Assembly (NCBI GenBank): GCA_022825945.1
Contig: JAJDVS010000066.1
Coordinates: 1-64,000 of the forward strand
DNA length: 64,000 bases
Direction of reading: 5' to 3'
Source of the DNA: Pseudomonadales bacterium
GTDB lineage: Bacteria; Pseudomonadota; Gammaproteobacteria; Pseudomonadales; Pseudohongiellaceae
Part shown: one piece after another, positions 1 through 8,933 of the stretch
How positions within the stretch are numbered: position 1 is the stretch's first letter
Layout: each line of letters begins with the position of its first letter
Notes under the pieces: generated by a model
Told to the model about the DNA's origin: nothing
Seen by the model: the letters and a program-made list of their open reading frames with translations, nothing else
The model's database searches: none
Translations under genes and position numbers: made by a program

Positions 1-325
1 GCGCGCCGTGGAAGGTGAGCGAAGGGCTGGCCCCGCCAAAGCCGTTGCAGGTCACGGCAGGAATGCCTACGTCGCAGACCAGACGGTAGTCCGAACGGCC
101 CGCGGTGCCCCCGACCGTCAAAGGCAGCGTCACCGTCTCGCTGGCGGACAGGTGACGGGACAGATTGATATTGAAGCGGGTGCCCGCGCCCTCCGGCAGC
201 GTCCTGCTGAGCGCGTGCGGGACCAGGGTCGCCGTCGGCGAGGGAGTGACCTGCGCCTGCGCCCCGGACGGAAGGCCGGCCAGCAGCGGAAGGACGAGCA
301 GGAACGCGACGGCAACCCGGCGCAA
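1..325 (-). CDS. Secreted Calx-beta-like surface protein, 5' part (runs off the window)
   Basis: The minus-strand frame is open from about 667 to the window edge. From a TTG at 325 it encodes a typical signal peptide: basic LRR, a hydrophobic core rich in V, A, F and L, then an SGAQA-Q cleavage site. The exported part contains SRTLPEGAGTRFNINLSRHL and a TVGGTAGRSDY stretch, like the start of Calx-beta-type modules of adhesins (inference from pattern). The 3' end is outside the window. The start is uncertain: TTG 325 sits right before the signal peptide, but the same frame stays open upstream through the pentanucleotide repeat at 472-541, and an ATG at 570 could feed into it if the repeat number changed. 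No ATG exists in this frame. The product is probably cell-surface or periplasmic; its ligand is unknown. Confidence 0.6.
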   Translation of the reverse strand, partial: MRRVAVAFLLVLPLLAGLPSGAQAQVTPSPTATLVPHALSRTLPEGAGTRFNINLSRHLSASETVTLPLTVGGTAGRSDYRLVCDVGIPAVTCNGFGGASPSLTFHGA

Positions 326-450
326 GGCGGGGCGCCTGAAAGGATCGGGGGCGTGGCCGCCGTCTTCCCGGCCGGAGGCGGCCCGGAGGACGGAAGGCCG
401 GGTTTCAGGTTCGCGCGCCGAAAGCCCCGTCCGGCGCCGCGGCAACCCGC

Positions 451-570
451 TCAAGACAGGCACCCGGCCAAGGCTTGGCTTGGCTTGGCTTGGCTTGGCT
501 TGGCTTGGCTTGGCTTGGCTTGGCTTGGCTTGGCTTGGCTTACAATATGATGCGTCTCGGTTATTTTCAT
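451..570 (-). other. Short ATG-led reading frame through the pentanucleotide repeat
   Basis: An ATG at 570, preceded by AGAGG about ten bases upstream, opens a 39-codon frame. It reads ten residues (MKITETHHIV), then repeated SQAKP units encoded by the tract, and stops at a TGA at 453-451. At 14 repeat copies this frame is out of register with the downstream signal peptide. With 13 or 16 copies (N = 1 mod 3) it would fuse to it; 15 copies lead to another early stop. It may be the switched-off leader of the surface protein, an upstream ORF, or not translated. Confidence 0.4.
472..541. repeat. Pentanucleotide simple-sequence repeat, 14 perfect copies of GGCTT
   Basis: Seventy bases of uninterrupted GGCTT (AAGCC on the minus strand). 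Five-base units change reading frame whenever a unit is gained or lost by slipped-strand mispairing, the classic basis of phase variation in surface genes of Neisseria, Haemophilus and relatives. It lies about 150 bases upstream of the signal peptide of the minus-strand surface protein. Confidence 0.95.
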
Positions 571-790
571 TGTCAAGCAACCTCTGGAAGTTCTCTTGTT
601 CGCTTCCGGCTGTCTCGGCCAGAAACGCACGAACTTTACCACCTTCCCCGACCTTCCACAATCTCTCTCAAATCATCTCTCAAATCAAACATTTCGGAAT
701 CGAATCCAGCGGGTCACCGGTCCGAAGAGATCTTCACGGGCAGAAGCCCTGGCCACGAAACGCACGGCTGCAACCACTTGGGACGCCGGC

Positions 791-1969
791 TCAATTCAGC
801 GGCATGGTCCGCTTCATGAATTCGTCGAACAAGGGCACGGTGAACGCGGTTTCGCCATGGCTTGGGCTGTAGATCATGCCTTTGGCGATGAGCGAGTTGC
901 GCACCGGAGCAACGGCGGTGACTTTCTGATTCAGGGTATGAGCGACATCGCCTGAGCGTTGGGGCTCGGGTCCAAGTTCCGCCAATGCGCGCAGGTAGCG
1001 CTTCTGAGTTGGCGTCAACCGATCGAAACGCACGCGGAAAAAGCTCGCGTCGAGTTCGGCAAGCGCTTCGATCGTTGCACGTCGAGCGTCATCGAGCGCG
1101 ATGGGGGACGAACTGGCGGCGTTCCAGCCGTGCTTGCCCCATTCCTGAAGAAAATAGGGATATCCACTCGTCTCGCGCAAAATTTCCGAGATCGCGTCAG
1201 GGTCGATCTCGACACCTTCCCTGGCGACCGGCACGATCAACGCGTCCCGGGCGGCGTCATCGTCGAGCGGTCCGACCGGCGTGAATTCGAACAGACGCTC
1301 CGCGTAGGACCTGGCGTCGCCGGCGCGGCCCACCAATTGCGGAAGTCCGGCGGCCACCATGGTGATAGGCAATTGCTCCTGGCTGGTGCTATGCAACGCG
1401 GCGATCAGCGAAGCCAATTGACTCTCCGGCACATATTGAAGTTCGTCGATGTAGAGCGCGAGCGCGGCGCCGCGCTCCGCCGCGGCCTTGCCGAGAACAA
1501 CAAGGAGGTCGGAAAGGTCGGTATCCAGATCGCTGCTATCGGCCAGTCCGATTTCCGGGTCGGCGTCGATACTGAATTCGATGTCCTGATATTTGACTTT
1601 CAGGGCTTTTGTGAAACCTGCCAACGCGCGCATGCCCGTCAGCAAACTGTCTTTCAACGCTTCGCCGCGACTAAGGCGCAGGAGAGACGACCGCAGCGCG
1701 GGAATCAGCAGCGCGGGCAACGAACGCTCCTCGGGAGCCTCCATCTTGACGCTGACGATGCCGCGCGCCTCTGCGTCCAATCGAATCCGGTTGAGCAAAA
1801 CGGTCTTGCCCACCCCGCGCAACCCATAAAGGATGAAACTCCGGGCCGATCTCCCCGCGCGAATCCGGTCCAGCGCGATGGCGGCGCGCTCGATCAATTC
1901 ATCGCGCCCCGCGAGTTCCGGCGGAGGCGTACCAGCGCCGGGGGCGAATGGATTCTGTTTGGGGTCCAT
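791..1969 (-). CDS. Stand-alone AAA-type ATPase with winged-helix-like C-terminus
   Basis: A 392-residue P-loop ATPase. Walker A is GLRGVGKT (residues 49-56) and Walker B is LYIDE ending at D175-E176. This is the ORC/STAND-like ATP-binding protein family that occurs scattered in bacterial genomes. The C-terminal third (TPTQKRYLRALAELG and onward) resembles a winged helix. The start ATG at 1969 follows a promoter-like sequence at 2005-2034. It is monocistronic, and its physiological role is unknown. Its closeness to the repeat-bearing surface gene is noted, but no functional link can be shown. Confidence 0.8.
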   Translation of the reverse strand: MDPKQNPFAPGAGTPPPELAGRDELIERAAIALDRIRAGRSARSFILYGLRGVGKTVLLNRIRLDAEARGIVSVKMEAPEERSLPALLIPALRSSLLRLSRGEALKDSLLTGMRALAGFTKALKVKYQDIEFSIDADPEIGLADSSDLDTDLSDLLVVLGKAAAERGAALALYIDELQYVPESQLASLIAALHSTSQEQLPITMVAAGLPQLVGRAGDARSYAERLFEFTPVGPLDDDAARDALIVPVAREGVEIDPDAISEILRETSGYPYFLQEWGKHGWNAASSSPIALDDARRATIEALAELDASFFRVRFDRLTPTQKRYLRALAELGPEPQRSGDVAHTLNQKVTAVAPVRNSLIAKGMIYSPSHGETAFTVPLFDEFMKRTMPLN

Positions 1970-2004
1970 AAATTTCAGGCCTTATCCAAATTTATGCTTT
2001 CGGG

Positions 2005-2034
2005 ATAATACGGGGTAAGTTTTGTATAAATCAA
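2005..2034 (-). promoter_or_regulatory. Sigma-70-like promoter for the AAA ATPase gene
   Basis: On the minus strand TTGATT (2034-2029) and TATTAT (2010-2005) are separated by 18 bases and lie 36 bases upstream of the ATPase ATG. Both hexamers differ from consensus by one or two bases. Confidence 0.55.
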
Positions 2035-2107
2035 CGCTTCCCTCACAAGCTTCTCGTTCACAAGCTCCTGGCGGATGGGCCGGACGGTGAATCCACGAGC
2101 CAATGAC

Positions 2108-2137
2108 AAAACGCCCGGTCGGCAAGACTGCCGGGCG
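2108..2137 (-). terminator. Rho-independent terminator downstream of the thioesterase gene
   Basis: Minus-strand hairpin CGCCCGG/CCGGGCG followed by TTTT, about 180 bases past the thioesterase stop. A second inverted repeat lies between (CCGCGAAAAGCG at 2164-2175 against CGCTTTTTCGCGG at 2195-2207). The rest of the gap 1970-2318 shows no convincing gene; a 72-codon minus frame across it has no recognisable features. Confidence 0.55.
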
Positions 2138-2318
2138 CTGGTTTCAATGGCTTGCGCCGGAATCCGCGAAAAGCGCGCACTACAGGGTTTCATCCGCTTT
2201 TTCGCGGGTTCGCCGATGCTTCGCTGCTACAATCCGGGCATGACGATTGATGATCCATGGGTCTGGCGGCAGCGGCCCCCGGCGCGACCGTCGCACCCGG
2301 AGAAAGAGAAAATGAATT

Positions 2319-2762
2319 TCAAGCCACCCTGGCGGCTTCGGGTTGCAGCAACTGCCTGAACTGATGGGGGACGGCCACCATCTGGTGTTTGTCGAAATCG
2401 AACAGGACCACGCCCATCTTGGCCATGCAGACCACCGAATCGAGGGCGCTGTTGGTGACCTTCATGCAGATGTCGATGCCGTAGCGGTTCACCTTGCCCA
2501 CGCCCACGTCGATGATCAGCACGTCACTGGCGAAGGATTCGGAGCGGAAATCCACCGAAAGATCGGTGACCACCATGCCGAGACCATAGATATTTTCTTC
2601 GGTAAATCCGAGGTTTGCGAGATATTGCAGGCGTGCTTCGTGGAGCATTTGCAGCATCGACTGGCTGTCGAGATGCCGGGCGTAGTTGAGGTCGCTCAGG
2701 CCCACGCTTTTTTCGATCCTGAAGGTGAATTCTTCCGGCGGGTCAAGCTTGATTCGAGGCAT
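2319..2762 (-). CDS. Acyl-CoA thioesterase, hotdog (4HBT) fold
   Basis: A 147-residue single hotdog-domain protein of the YbgC/4HBT type. It carries the early D-x-N-x-H stretch (SDLNYARHLDSQSMLQ) typical of acyl-CoA thioesterases, which hydrolyse acyl-CoA to free acid and CoA. The start chosen is MPRIKLDPPEEF at 2762; the frame continues upstream for 43 codons but those residues look non-coding. It is divergent from pepA, with a shared intergenic region of about 180 bases. The physiological substrate cannot be deduced. Confidence 0.75.
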   Translation of the reverse strand: MPRIKLDPPEEFTFRIEKSVGLSDLNYARHLDSQSMLQMLHEARLQYLANLGFTEENIYGLGMVVTDLSVDFRSESFASDVLIIDVGVGKVNRYGIDICMKVTNSALDSVVCMAKMGVVLFDFDKHQMVAVPHQFRQLLQPEAARVA

Positions 2763-2945
2763 GGCGAGCGCTCCCGTGGTTGTTGTTTCCCAAACCGCCT
2801 GTTCTGAGACAGGAAGCACTCGAATTGGTTCAATCGAATGCCGCCGATTGTCGAGCCACCGGTTGCCTGACACCGGCAATGTACTTAGCATTACGCCCTT
2901 TCGTCAATTCCGCGTCTTGACCGCGGAACGGGAGCAAGGCACATC

Positions 2946-4427
2946 ATGCAATACACCCTGAACCAGGAATCCATCACCACCATCGCGGCGGACTGTCTGG
3001 TCGTGCCGGTCTGGAAAGACGGCGAACCCGGCGACGACGCCGAGGCGCTCGACGAGGCCAGCGGAGGCGCGCTGAAACAGGTTGCCGGCAGCGGCGACTT
3101 TCGCTGGAAAGCGGGCGAATCCCATTTGCTGCACGAGCCGGCCGGCTGTGCCGCAAAGCGGATTCTGCTCGTGGGCGCGGGGGACCCGGCGGAGTTCGAC
3201 GCCGTCGCGGCGGCGAAGGTTCTCGCCTGCGGCGTCCGCAAGCTGCTCGACGGCAATATCCGCCACGCCCATTTCGCCCTGGAGGATATCGAAGCCGTAT
3301 TCGGCGACGGCGGCTGGCTTGCCGCCCGGCTCGCCCGGGAAACGGAAACCGCAGCCTATCGCTATACGGCCACAAAGGCCGGCGCCGGGCCGGAACCCAT
3401 GCTGGAAAGCCTTTCCATACCGTCACTCGGAGACGATCCCGCCGCAGCCCTGGCCCGGGGCAAAGCCATCGGCAGGGGCATGAATCGCGCCCGGGAACTC
3501 GGCAATCTGCCGGGTAATATCTGCACTCCGGAATATCTCGCCACTCACGCGAAGAAACTTGCCGGGGAACATGACTCCCTGGAAGTCGATGTCCTCGATG
3601 AGGCGCAAATGCGCGAACTCGGCATGGGTTGCCTGCTTTCGGTGGCGGCGGGTTCGGTGGAGGAAGCGCGCCTGATCGTGCTGAATCATCAGGGCGGCGG
3701 GGAAGAAAAACCCGTGGTATTGCTTGGTAAAGGAATTACTTTTGATACCGGCGGCATCAGCCTCAAGCCGGGCCTGGCCATGGACGAAATGAAATTCGAC
3801 ATGTGCGGCGCCGCCAGCGTGATGGGCGCCATGGCCGCCGCGGCGGAGTTGCAATTGCCCGTCAATCTCATCGGCATGGCGGCGGCGGCGGAGAACATGC
3901 CCGGCGGCAGGGCCACCAAGCCCGGCGATATCGTCACCAGCATGGCGGGCAAGACCGTGGAAATCCTCAATACCGACGCCGAAGGCCGCCTCGTGCTCTG
4001 CGACGCCCTGACCTACGCCGAGCGTTTCAACCCGGCCTGCGTCATCGACATCGCCACCCTCACCGGGGCCGCGGTGGCGACTTTCGGCCACGAAGCCAAT
4101 GCCCTGCTGGGAAATGATCAGCAATTGATGGACGAGTTGCTGCAATGCGGCCGGGATTGCCTCGACCGGGCCTGGCAGCTTCCCCTGTGGGACGAGTACC
4201 AAAAACAGCTCGACAGCAATTTCGCCGACATGGCCAACATCGGCGGCAAGCTGGCGGGGACGATCACCGCCGCCTGCTTCCTGTCGCGTTACGCCGAAGC
4301 CTTCCCCTGGGCCCATCTCGATATCGCCGGCAGCGCCTGGCTTGCCAATGGCGCGAGAAAGGGCGCCACCGGCCGCCCCGTTCCCCTGCTGATGGAATTC
4401 CTGCTGGCGCGAGCGGACCGGAACTGA
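2946..4427 (+). CDS. pepA: Leucyl aminopeptidase PepA
   Basis: A 493-residue M17 family aminopeptidase, which releases N-terminal residues from peptides as a cytoplasmic di-metal enzyme. The catalytic domain has the [16 protein letters not shown] motif near residue 260 (metal and catalytic Lys/Asp) and the [10 protein letters not shown] signature near residue 341. It is followed after a single base by valS, so the two are probably co-transcribed. In many gammaproteobacteria holC, encoding the DNA polymerase III chi subunit, lies between them; here it is absent. Confidence 0.95.
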   Translation: MQYTLNQESITTIAADCLVVPVWKDGEPGDDAEALDEASGGALKQVAGSGDFRWKAGESHLLHEPAGCAAKRILLVGAGDPAEFDAVAAAKVLACGVRKLLDGNIRHAHFALEDIEAVFGDGGWLAARLARETETAAYRYTATKAGAGPEPMLESLSIPSLGDDPAAALARGKAIGRGMNRARELGNLPGNICTPEYLATHAKKLAGEHDSLEVDVLDEAQMRELGMGCLLSVAAGSVEEARLIVLNHQGGGEEKPVVLLGKGITFDTGGISLKPGLAMDEMKFDMCGAASVMGAMAAAAELQLPVNLIGMAAAAENMPGGRATKPGDIVTSMAGKTVEILNTDAEGRLVLCDALTYAERFNPACVIDIATLTGAAVATFGHEANALLGNDQQLMDELLQCGRDCLDRAWQLPLWDEYQKQLDSNFADMANIGGKLAGTITAACFLSRYAEAFPWAHLDIAGSAWLANGARKGATGRPVPLLMEFLLARADRN

Positions 4428-4428
4428 A

Positions 4429-7257
4429 ATGGACAAGACCTTCAAGCCGCGAGAGATCGAGGACCGCTGGAACCGCATTTGGGAAGACCGCGGCTACTAC
4501 GCGCCGGGAACCGGCGGCGCAAGCTACAGCATTGCCATTCCGCCGCCCAATGTCACCGGGCGGCTGCACATGGGCCACGGCTTCCAGCTCGCCATCATGG
4601 ACGCCCTGATCCGCTATCAGCGCATGAGCGGCAAGGACACCCTGTGGCAAGTGGGCACCGACCACGCCGGCATCGCCACCCAGATGGTGGTGGAGCGGCA
4701 GCTCAATGCCGGGGGCGACAGCCGGGAAGCCATTGGCCGCGAGCGCTTTGTGGAGCGGGTCTGGCAATGGAAGGAGGAATACGGCGGCATCATCACCCGG
4801 CAACTGCGGCGCATGGGCTCTTCCCTGGACTGGTCCCGGGAGCGCTTCACCATGGACCCGGAACTGTCGGCCCTGGTGGAGCATGTGTTCATTTCCCTGT
4901 ACCGGGAAGGGCTGATCTATCGCGGGCTGCGGCTGGTGAACTGGGACCCGCAACTGCTTACGGCGATTTCCGACCTCGAAGTCATCTCCGAGGAGGAATC
5001 CGGCTCGCTGTGGCATCTGCGCTATCCCCTGGCGGATGCGGACGGCGCCGGCGCAAGCCATGTCACCGTCGCCACCACGCGGCCGGAAACCATGCTCGGC
5101 GACACCGCGGTCGCAGTGCATCCCGAAGACCCGCGCTACCGGGATCTGGTTGGGAAAATGGTGGATTTGCCGCTTTGCCGGCGGCGGATTCCCGTGATCG
5201 CCGATGACTATGTGGACCCGGAATTCGGCAGCGGCTGCGTCAAGATCACTCCGGCCCACGATTTCAACGATTACGAAATCGGCCTGCGCCATGAACTGCC
5301 CATGATCAATATCCTCACCCGGGACGCCCGCATCAGCGATGCGGCGCCCGAGACCTATCGCGGCCTTGACCGCTTCGAGGCGCGCAAGCGGGTGGTGGCC
5401 GATCTGGAACAGGCGGGGCTGGTGGCGGATATCGAAGACCGCCGGCTCAAGGTGCCCAGGGGCGACCGCAGCGGCGTCGTCATCGAGCCGTTTCTGACCC
5501 CGCAGTGGTATGTGGCCACCGGCGAGCTCGCCAAACCCGCCATTGCGGCGGTGGAAAACGGCGAGATCGAATTCGTGCCGCGCAACTGGGAGAACACCTA
5601 TTTCTCCTGGATGCGCAACATCCAGGACTGGTGCATCAGCCGCCAGCTCTGGTGGGGGCACCGCATCCCCGCCTGGTACGACGGGCGGGACAATGTCTAT
5701 GTGGGCGCAAGCGAGGCGCAGGTGCGCCGGGAGCATGGCCTCGGGGACGATATCGCCCTGCGCCGGGATGAGGATGTCCTCGACACCTGGTTTTCCTCGG
5801 CGCTGTGGACTTTCTCCACCCTGGGCTGGAAACCCGGCGCAGCCCGGGAATCCGGCGCTCAAAGCGAATACTTCGAGCGCTTCCATCCCACCAGCGTGCT
5901 GGTGACGGGTTTTGACATCATTTTCTTCTGGGTGGCCCGGATGATCATGATGACGCTGAAGTTCACCGGCGAGATACCCTTTCGCCAGGTTTACATCACC
6001 GGCCTTGTGCGCGACGAGCACGGCCGGAAAATGTCCAAGTCCAAGGGCAATATCCTCGACCCCATCGATCTGATCGACGGCATTTCCCTGCCCGACCTCA
6101 TCGCCAAGCGCACCGAAGGCATGATGCGGCCGCAACTGCGGGATCAGGTGGAGCGCTTTACCCGGGAATCCTTCCCCGACGGCATTCCCGGCCATGGCGT
6201 GGACGCCCTGCGCTTCACTTTCTATTCCCTTGCGTCCACCGGCCGCGACATCAAGTTCGACATGGGCCGCATGGCGGGTTTCCGCAATTTCTGCAACAAG
6301 ATCTGGAACGCCGCCCGTTATGTCCTGATAAACTGCGAGGGCAAGGCGGTGGCGCCGGCCATCGTCGAGACGGATTGCACCGTGGCGGACCGCTGGATCG
6401 GGGACCGTTTCGACGCCGCCGCGGCCGAAGTCGGGCAGGCCATGGCGGAATACCGCTTCGACCGGGCCTCGCGCTCCCTGTACGAGTTCTTCTGGAGCGA
6501 GTTTTGCGACTGGTATGTGGAGCTTTCCAAGCCGGTCCTGTGGAATGAGGAAGAAGACCCGGCGGCGGCGGCCGCAAGCCGCCGGGTGCTGCTCGAAACC
6601 CTGGAGCGTTCCCTGCGCCTGCTGCACCCCTTCATGCCATTCATCAGCGAGGAAATCTGGCAGCGAATCGCTCCCCTGCTCGCCATCGAAGGCGAGAGCA
6701 TCATGCTGCAAGCCTGGCCGGAAGCCTCCAGCGCCGGAGCGGATTCCGCGGCGGCGGCGGATATCGCATGGCTGCGGCAAGTCGTCACCGCGGTACGCAC
6801 GATCCGCAGCAAAATGGACATCTCTCCCGGGCGGAAGCTGCCGGTATTGCTTCGCACCGGCGAATCCGGCGACGCAAACGCCGGCAAGCTGCGGCTGGAA
6901 CAGTACCGTCGCTACCTGATCCAGCTCGGCAAACTCGAATCCATCGATTGGCTGGAAGGAGAAGCGCCGCCGGCGGCGACGGCGATCGAAGCGGGAACCG
7001 AAGTGCTCGTGCCCCTGGCGGGCCTGATCGACGTGGCCGCCGAACTCGCCCGCCTCGACCGGGAAATCAGCAAGCTGGAGAAGGCGTTGCAGTCGCCGCG
7101 GAGCAAACTCGGCAACCCCCGCTTTGTGGCCAATGCGCCGGAAAAAGTCGTGGCGGAAGTGCGCGAACGCGAGTCGCAACTGTCGACTTCAGTGGCGGCC
7201 CTGCAGGCAAGACGGCAAAGCCTGAAAGAATCAACCGGCCAGGAGCCTGCGCCGTAG
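4429..7257 (+). CDS. valS: Valyl-tRNA synthetase
   Basis: A 942-residue class I aminoacyl-tRNA synthetase charging tRNA-Val. The HIGH-type motif is [12 protein letters not shown] near residue 45 and the KMSKSKGN motif is near residue 533. An editing domain lies between ([13 protein letters not shown]), and the C-terminal coiled coil ([19 protein letters not shown]) is characteristic of ValRS. Length matches the family. The last codons and the TAG stop lie in a copy of the GGAGCCTGCGCC repeat at 7242-7265, so the extreme C-terminus (GQEPAP) may have been reshaped by the repeat. Confidence 0.97.
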   Translation: MDKTFKPREIEDRWNRIWEDRGYYAPGTGGASYSIAIPPPNVTGRLHMGHGFQLAIMDALIRYQRMSGKDTLWQVGTDHAGIATQMVVERQLNAGGDSREAIGRERFVERVWQWKEEYGGIITRQLRRMGSSLDWSRERFTMDPELSALVEHVFISLYREGLIYRGLRLVNWDPQLLTAISDLEVISEEESGSLWHLRYPLADADGAGASHVTVATTRPETMLGDTAVAVHPEDPRYRDLVGKMVDLPLCRRRIPVIADDYVDPEFGSGCVKITPAHDFNDYEIGLRHELPMINILTRDARISDAAPETYRGLDRFEARKRVVADLEQAGLVADIEDRRLKVPRGDRSGVVIEPFLTPQWYVATGELAKPAIAAVENGEIEFVPRNWENTYFSWMRNIQDWCISRQLWWGHRIPAWYDGRDNVYVGASEAQVRREHGLGDDIALRRDEDVLDTWFSSALWTFSTLGWKPGAARESGAQSEYFERFHPTSVLVTGFDIIFFWVARMIMMTLKFTGEIPFRQVYITGLVRDEHGRKMSKSKGNILDPIDLIDGISLPDLIAKRTEGMMRPQLRDQVERFTRESFPDGIPGHGVDALRFTFYSLASTGRDIKFDMGRMAGFRNFCNKIWNAARYVLINCEGKAVAPAIVETDCTVADRWIGDRFDAAAAEVGQAMAEYRFDRASRSLYEFFWSEFCDWYVELSKPVLWNEEEDPAAAAASRRVLLETLERSLRLLHPFMPFISEEIWQRIAPLLAIEGESIMLQAWPEASSAGADSAAAADIAWLRQVVTAVRTIRSKMDISPGRKLPVLLRTGESGDANAGKLRLEQYRRYLIQLGKLESIDWLEGEAPPAATAIEAGTEVLVPLAGLIDVAAELARLDREISKLEKALQSPRSKLGNPRFVANAPEKVVAEVRERESQLSTSVAALQARRQSLKESTGQEPAP

Positions 7258-7265
7258 GAATTCGC
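7242..7265 (+). repeat. End fragment of the GGAGCCTGCGCCGCAGGAATTC repeat family
   Basis: GGAGCCTGCGCCGTAGGAAT followed by TCGC matches the type A end seen at 40967 and 44613, with one change (C to T) that creates the valS TAG stop codon. It lies between the convergent valS and ispH genes. Confidence 0.7.
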
Positions 7266-7266
7266 T

Positions 7267-8253
7267 TCAATTCCGCAGCCCCAGGGGCATGCTGAAGCTG
7301 ATATCTTCGCTGACGCCGCTGATTTCGGCGACTTCGCATGGGGCGTGATCCCGGAGCCGGGCAACGACTTCCCGCACCAGTGATTCCGGGGCCGAGGCGC
7401 CGGCGGTGACGCCGATGCGGGTCTTGTCTTCAAGCCAGTGGCCGCGGATGGCGCCGGCACTTTCGATTAAATGGGATTCGCAGCCCAGCCGCTCGGCAAG
7501 CTCTCGCAGACGATTGGAATTGGAGCTGTTGCCGGCGCCCACCACAAGCAGCAGGTCACACTCGAGGGCGAGTTGCTTGACGGCGTCCTGGCGGTTCTGG
7601 GTGGCGTAGCAGATGTCGCTGCGGCGGGGCCCCTTGATGTTGGGAAAGCGCTGTTTGAGCACTTCGATGATTTCAGCGCAGTCATCCACGGAAAGCGTGG
7701 TCTGGCTGAAATATGACAGCCGGGCCGGATCCCGGATTTCGATCTTGCGGGCGTCCTCCACGGACTCCACAAGATAAATCTCGCCGCCGGCGCTGGTGTC
7801 GAAATTGCCGAGAGTGCCCTGCACTTCCGGATGATTGGCATGGCCGATGAGCAAGCATTCCTCACCCTTGCGGGCGGACCGGGCAACTTCCATGTGGACT
7901 TTGGTGACCAGGGGGCAGGTGGCGTCGAAAACCTGGAAACCGCGGCTGGAGGCTTCCTTGCGAATCTTGTGGGCGACGCCGTGGGCGCTGAAAATCACTA
8001 CCGGGCTGCGGCCGGCGGCGTCAATATCGGGAATTTCCTCGAGTTCCTCGACAAAAACCGCTCCCTTGCCGCGCAGGTCCTCAACGACATGCCGGTTATG
8101 CACGATTTCATGGCGCACATAAATCGGCGCCCCATACAACTCCAGGGCGCGCTCGACCACCTCGATAGCCCGATCCACCCCGGCGCAAAACCCCCGGGGG
8201 TTCGCCAGACTGAGCTTGACTGGCTGCCGGGTCTGTACAATTGTCGCATCCAT
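7267..8253 (-). CDS. ispH: 4-hydroxy-3-methylbut-2-enyl diphosphate reductase IspH
   Basis: A 328-residue IspH/LytB protein, the last enzyme of the MEP isoprenoid pathway; it reduces HMBPP to IPP and DMAPP using a 4Fe-4S cluster. The three conserved cysteine contexts are present: [13 protein letters not shown] near the N-terminus, [12 protein letters not shown] in the middle, and [11 protein letters not shown] in the last third. It is convergent with valS, ten bases apart. Often ispH follows lspA/fkpB; here it stands alone with its 5' end facing the 8332 repeat. Confidence 0.96.
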   Translation of the reverse strand: MDATIVQTRQPVKLSLANPRGFCAGVDRAIEVVERALELYGAPIYVRHEIVHNRHVVEDLRGKGAVFVEELEEIPDIDAAGRSPVVIFSAHGVAHKIRKEASSRGFQVFDATCPLVTKVHMEVARSARKGEECLLIGHANHPEVQGTLGNFDTSAGGEIYLVESVEDARKIEIRDPARLSYFSQTTLSVDDCAEIIEVLKQRFPNIKGPRRSDICYATQNRQDAVKQLALECDLLLVVGAGNSSNSNRLRELAERLGCESHLIESAGAIRGHWLEDKTRIGVTAGASAPESLVREVVARLRDHAPCEVAEISGVSEDISFSMPLGLRN

Positions 8254-8331
8254 AGCCCGGGTATTCTACATGAGTTGGGGCGCTACATCGCTTGCATGGA
8301 CTTGCATTCAGGATGAGGCTTACAGTCGTTA

Positions 8332-8556
8332 GGTATTCTCTGAAAAACTCCATCCGTGGAGTTTTTCATTATCGCAAAACAAAAGCGTGGTTTTGTTTTG
8401 CTCGCGAATTCAATGGCTTACTCCAGTCACGGAGCGTAGCTCCGTACCGTTGCGGCCGCGCTCGAAGCTGCGCTTCGAAAACGCTTGCCTTCACCCATCG
8501 AATTCGGCGGCACTTCCATCTGCCGCAGGGAAGCTCTGACTTAATCAGAGCTTCCC
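8332..8556. repeat. Composite dispersed palindromic repeat, copy 1
   Basis: This copy shares near-identical blocks with 61576-61747. The first block (8332-8419) contains the hairpin AAAACTCC/GGAGTTTT and the palindrome GCAAAACAAAA/TTTTGTTTTGC. The second block starts at 8497 (ATCGAATTCGGCGGCACTTC). Between them copy 1 has 77 extra bases (8420-8496) with two short palindromes, ACGGAGC/GCTCCGT and TCGAAGC/GCTTCGA; copy 2 has only 5 bases there. It ends in a 12-bp perfect inverted repeat, GGGAAGCTCTGA/TCAGAGCTTCCC, at 8528-8556, just past the tRNA-Ser 3' end, where it could act as terminator. The 8254-8564 gap contains no gene. Confidence 0.85.
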
Positions 8557-8564
8557 TTGCAAAG

Positions 8565-8652
8565 TGGCGGTGAGAGAGGGATTCGAACCCTCGATGCCTT
8601 TCGACATACACACTTTCCAGGCGTGCTCCTTCGACCACTCGGACATCTCACC
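8565..8652 (-). tRNA. tRNA-Ser (anticodon GGA)
   Basis: The minus strand folds as a class II tRNA: acceptor GGTGAGA, D-arm CCGAGTGG, anticodon loop with TGGAAAG (GGA), a long variable arm, T-loop GGTTCGAATCC, discriminator G and encoded CCA at 8567-8565. The 88-base length fits serine tRNA and it reads UCC/UCU codons. Confidence 0.95.
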
Positions 8653-8691
8653 GGTTTCCGGTTTGTGTTTTGCGACCAGCAATGCTCATTT

Positions 8692-8837
8692 TGGCGCTCC
8701 AACCTTGTCATTCTGCGCGAAGCGCAGCGCAGTCGCAGAATCTCTTGCAGTGGCCACGCTTGGCACTCCAACCTTCATGTCATTCTGCGCGAAGCGAAGC
8801 GTAGTCGCAGAATCTCTCGCAGTGGCCTCGCGATGAG
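8692..8837. repeat. Two tandem copies of a 69-72 bp unit carrying the GTCATTCTGCGCG repeat
   Basis: Units start with TGGC(G/A)CTCCAACCTT at 8692 and 8761. Each contains GTCATTCTGCGCGAAGCG followed by AGTCGCAGAATCTCT and GCAGTGGCC. The same core recurs at 46081 and 47965, and more degenerately at 34395 and 56148. No gene is seen in 8653-8933. Confidence 0.85.
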
Positions 8838-8888
8838 ATCCTGCGACTGCTTTTATTGTACATGCCATTGAGGATGGCATGCACAAAC

Positions 8889-8910
8889 GAGGGGGAGATT
8901 CTGCCCCCTC
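8889..8910 (-). terminator. Terminator-like hairpin after queF
   Basis: GAGGGGG at 8889-8895 pairs with CCCCCTC at 8904-8910 around an eight-base loop. Read on the minus strand it is followed by GTTTGTG, 24 bases past the queF stop. Confidence 0.55.
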
Positions 8911-8933
8911 GGGTGGAATGGCGGGCCGGTCTT

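Noticed and set aside
472..541. Possible CRISPR array
   Set aside because: The tract is a pure 5-bp tandem repeat with no spacers; no array of regularly spaced repeats was seen anywhere in the window.
8..872. Plus-strand frames through the GGCTT repeat encoding WLGLA repeats
   Set aside because: They lack a signal peptide or domain, have no convincing ribosome site, and conflict with the minus-strand signal peptide and adhesin-like sequence.
1975..2193. 72-codon minus-strand frame between the ATPase and thioesterase genes
   Set aside because: It spans the ATPase promoter and a terminator hairpin and has no family features.
4264..7179. 971-codon open frame antisense to valS
   Set aside because: It is the complement of a clear ValRS gene. 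Its translation is low-complexity, rich in His, Gly and Pro, with no domain pattern, as expected for GC-rich antisense shadows.
8565..8933. tRNA-Ser as an integration site of a genomic island
   Set aside because: No integrase gene and no second copy of the tRNA 3' end were seen nearby; the adjacent sequence consists of short dispersed repeats.
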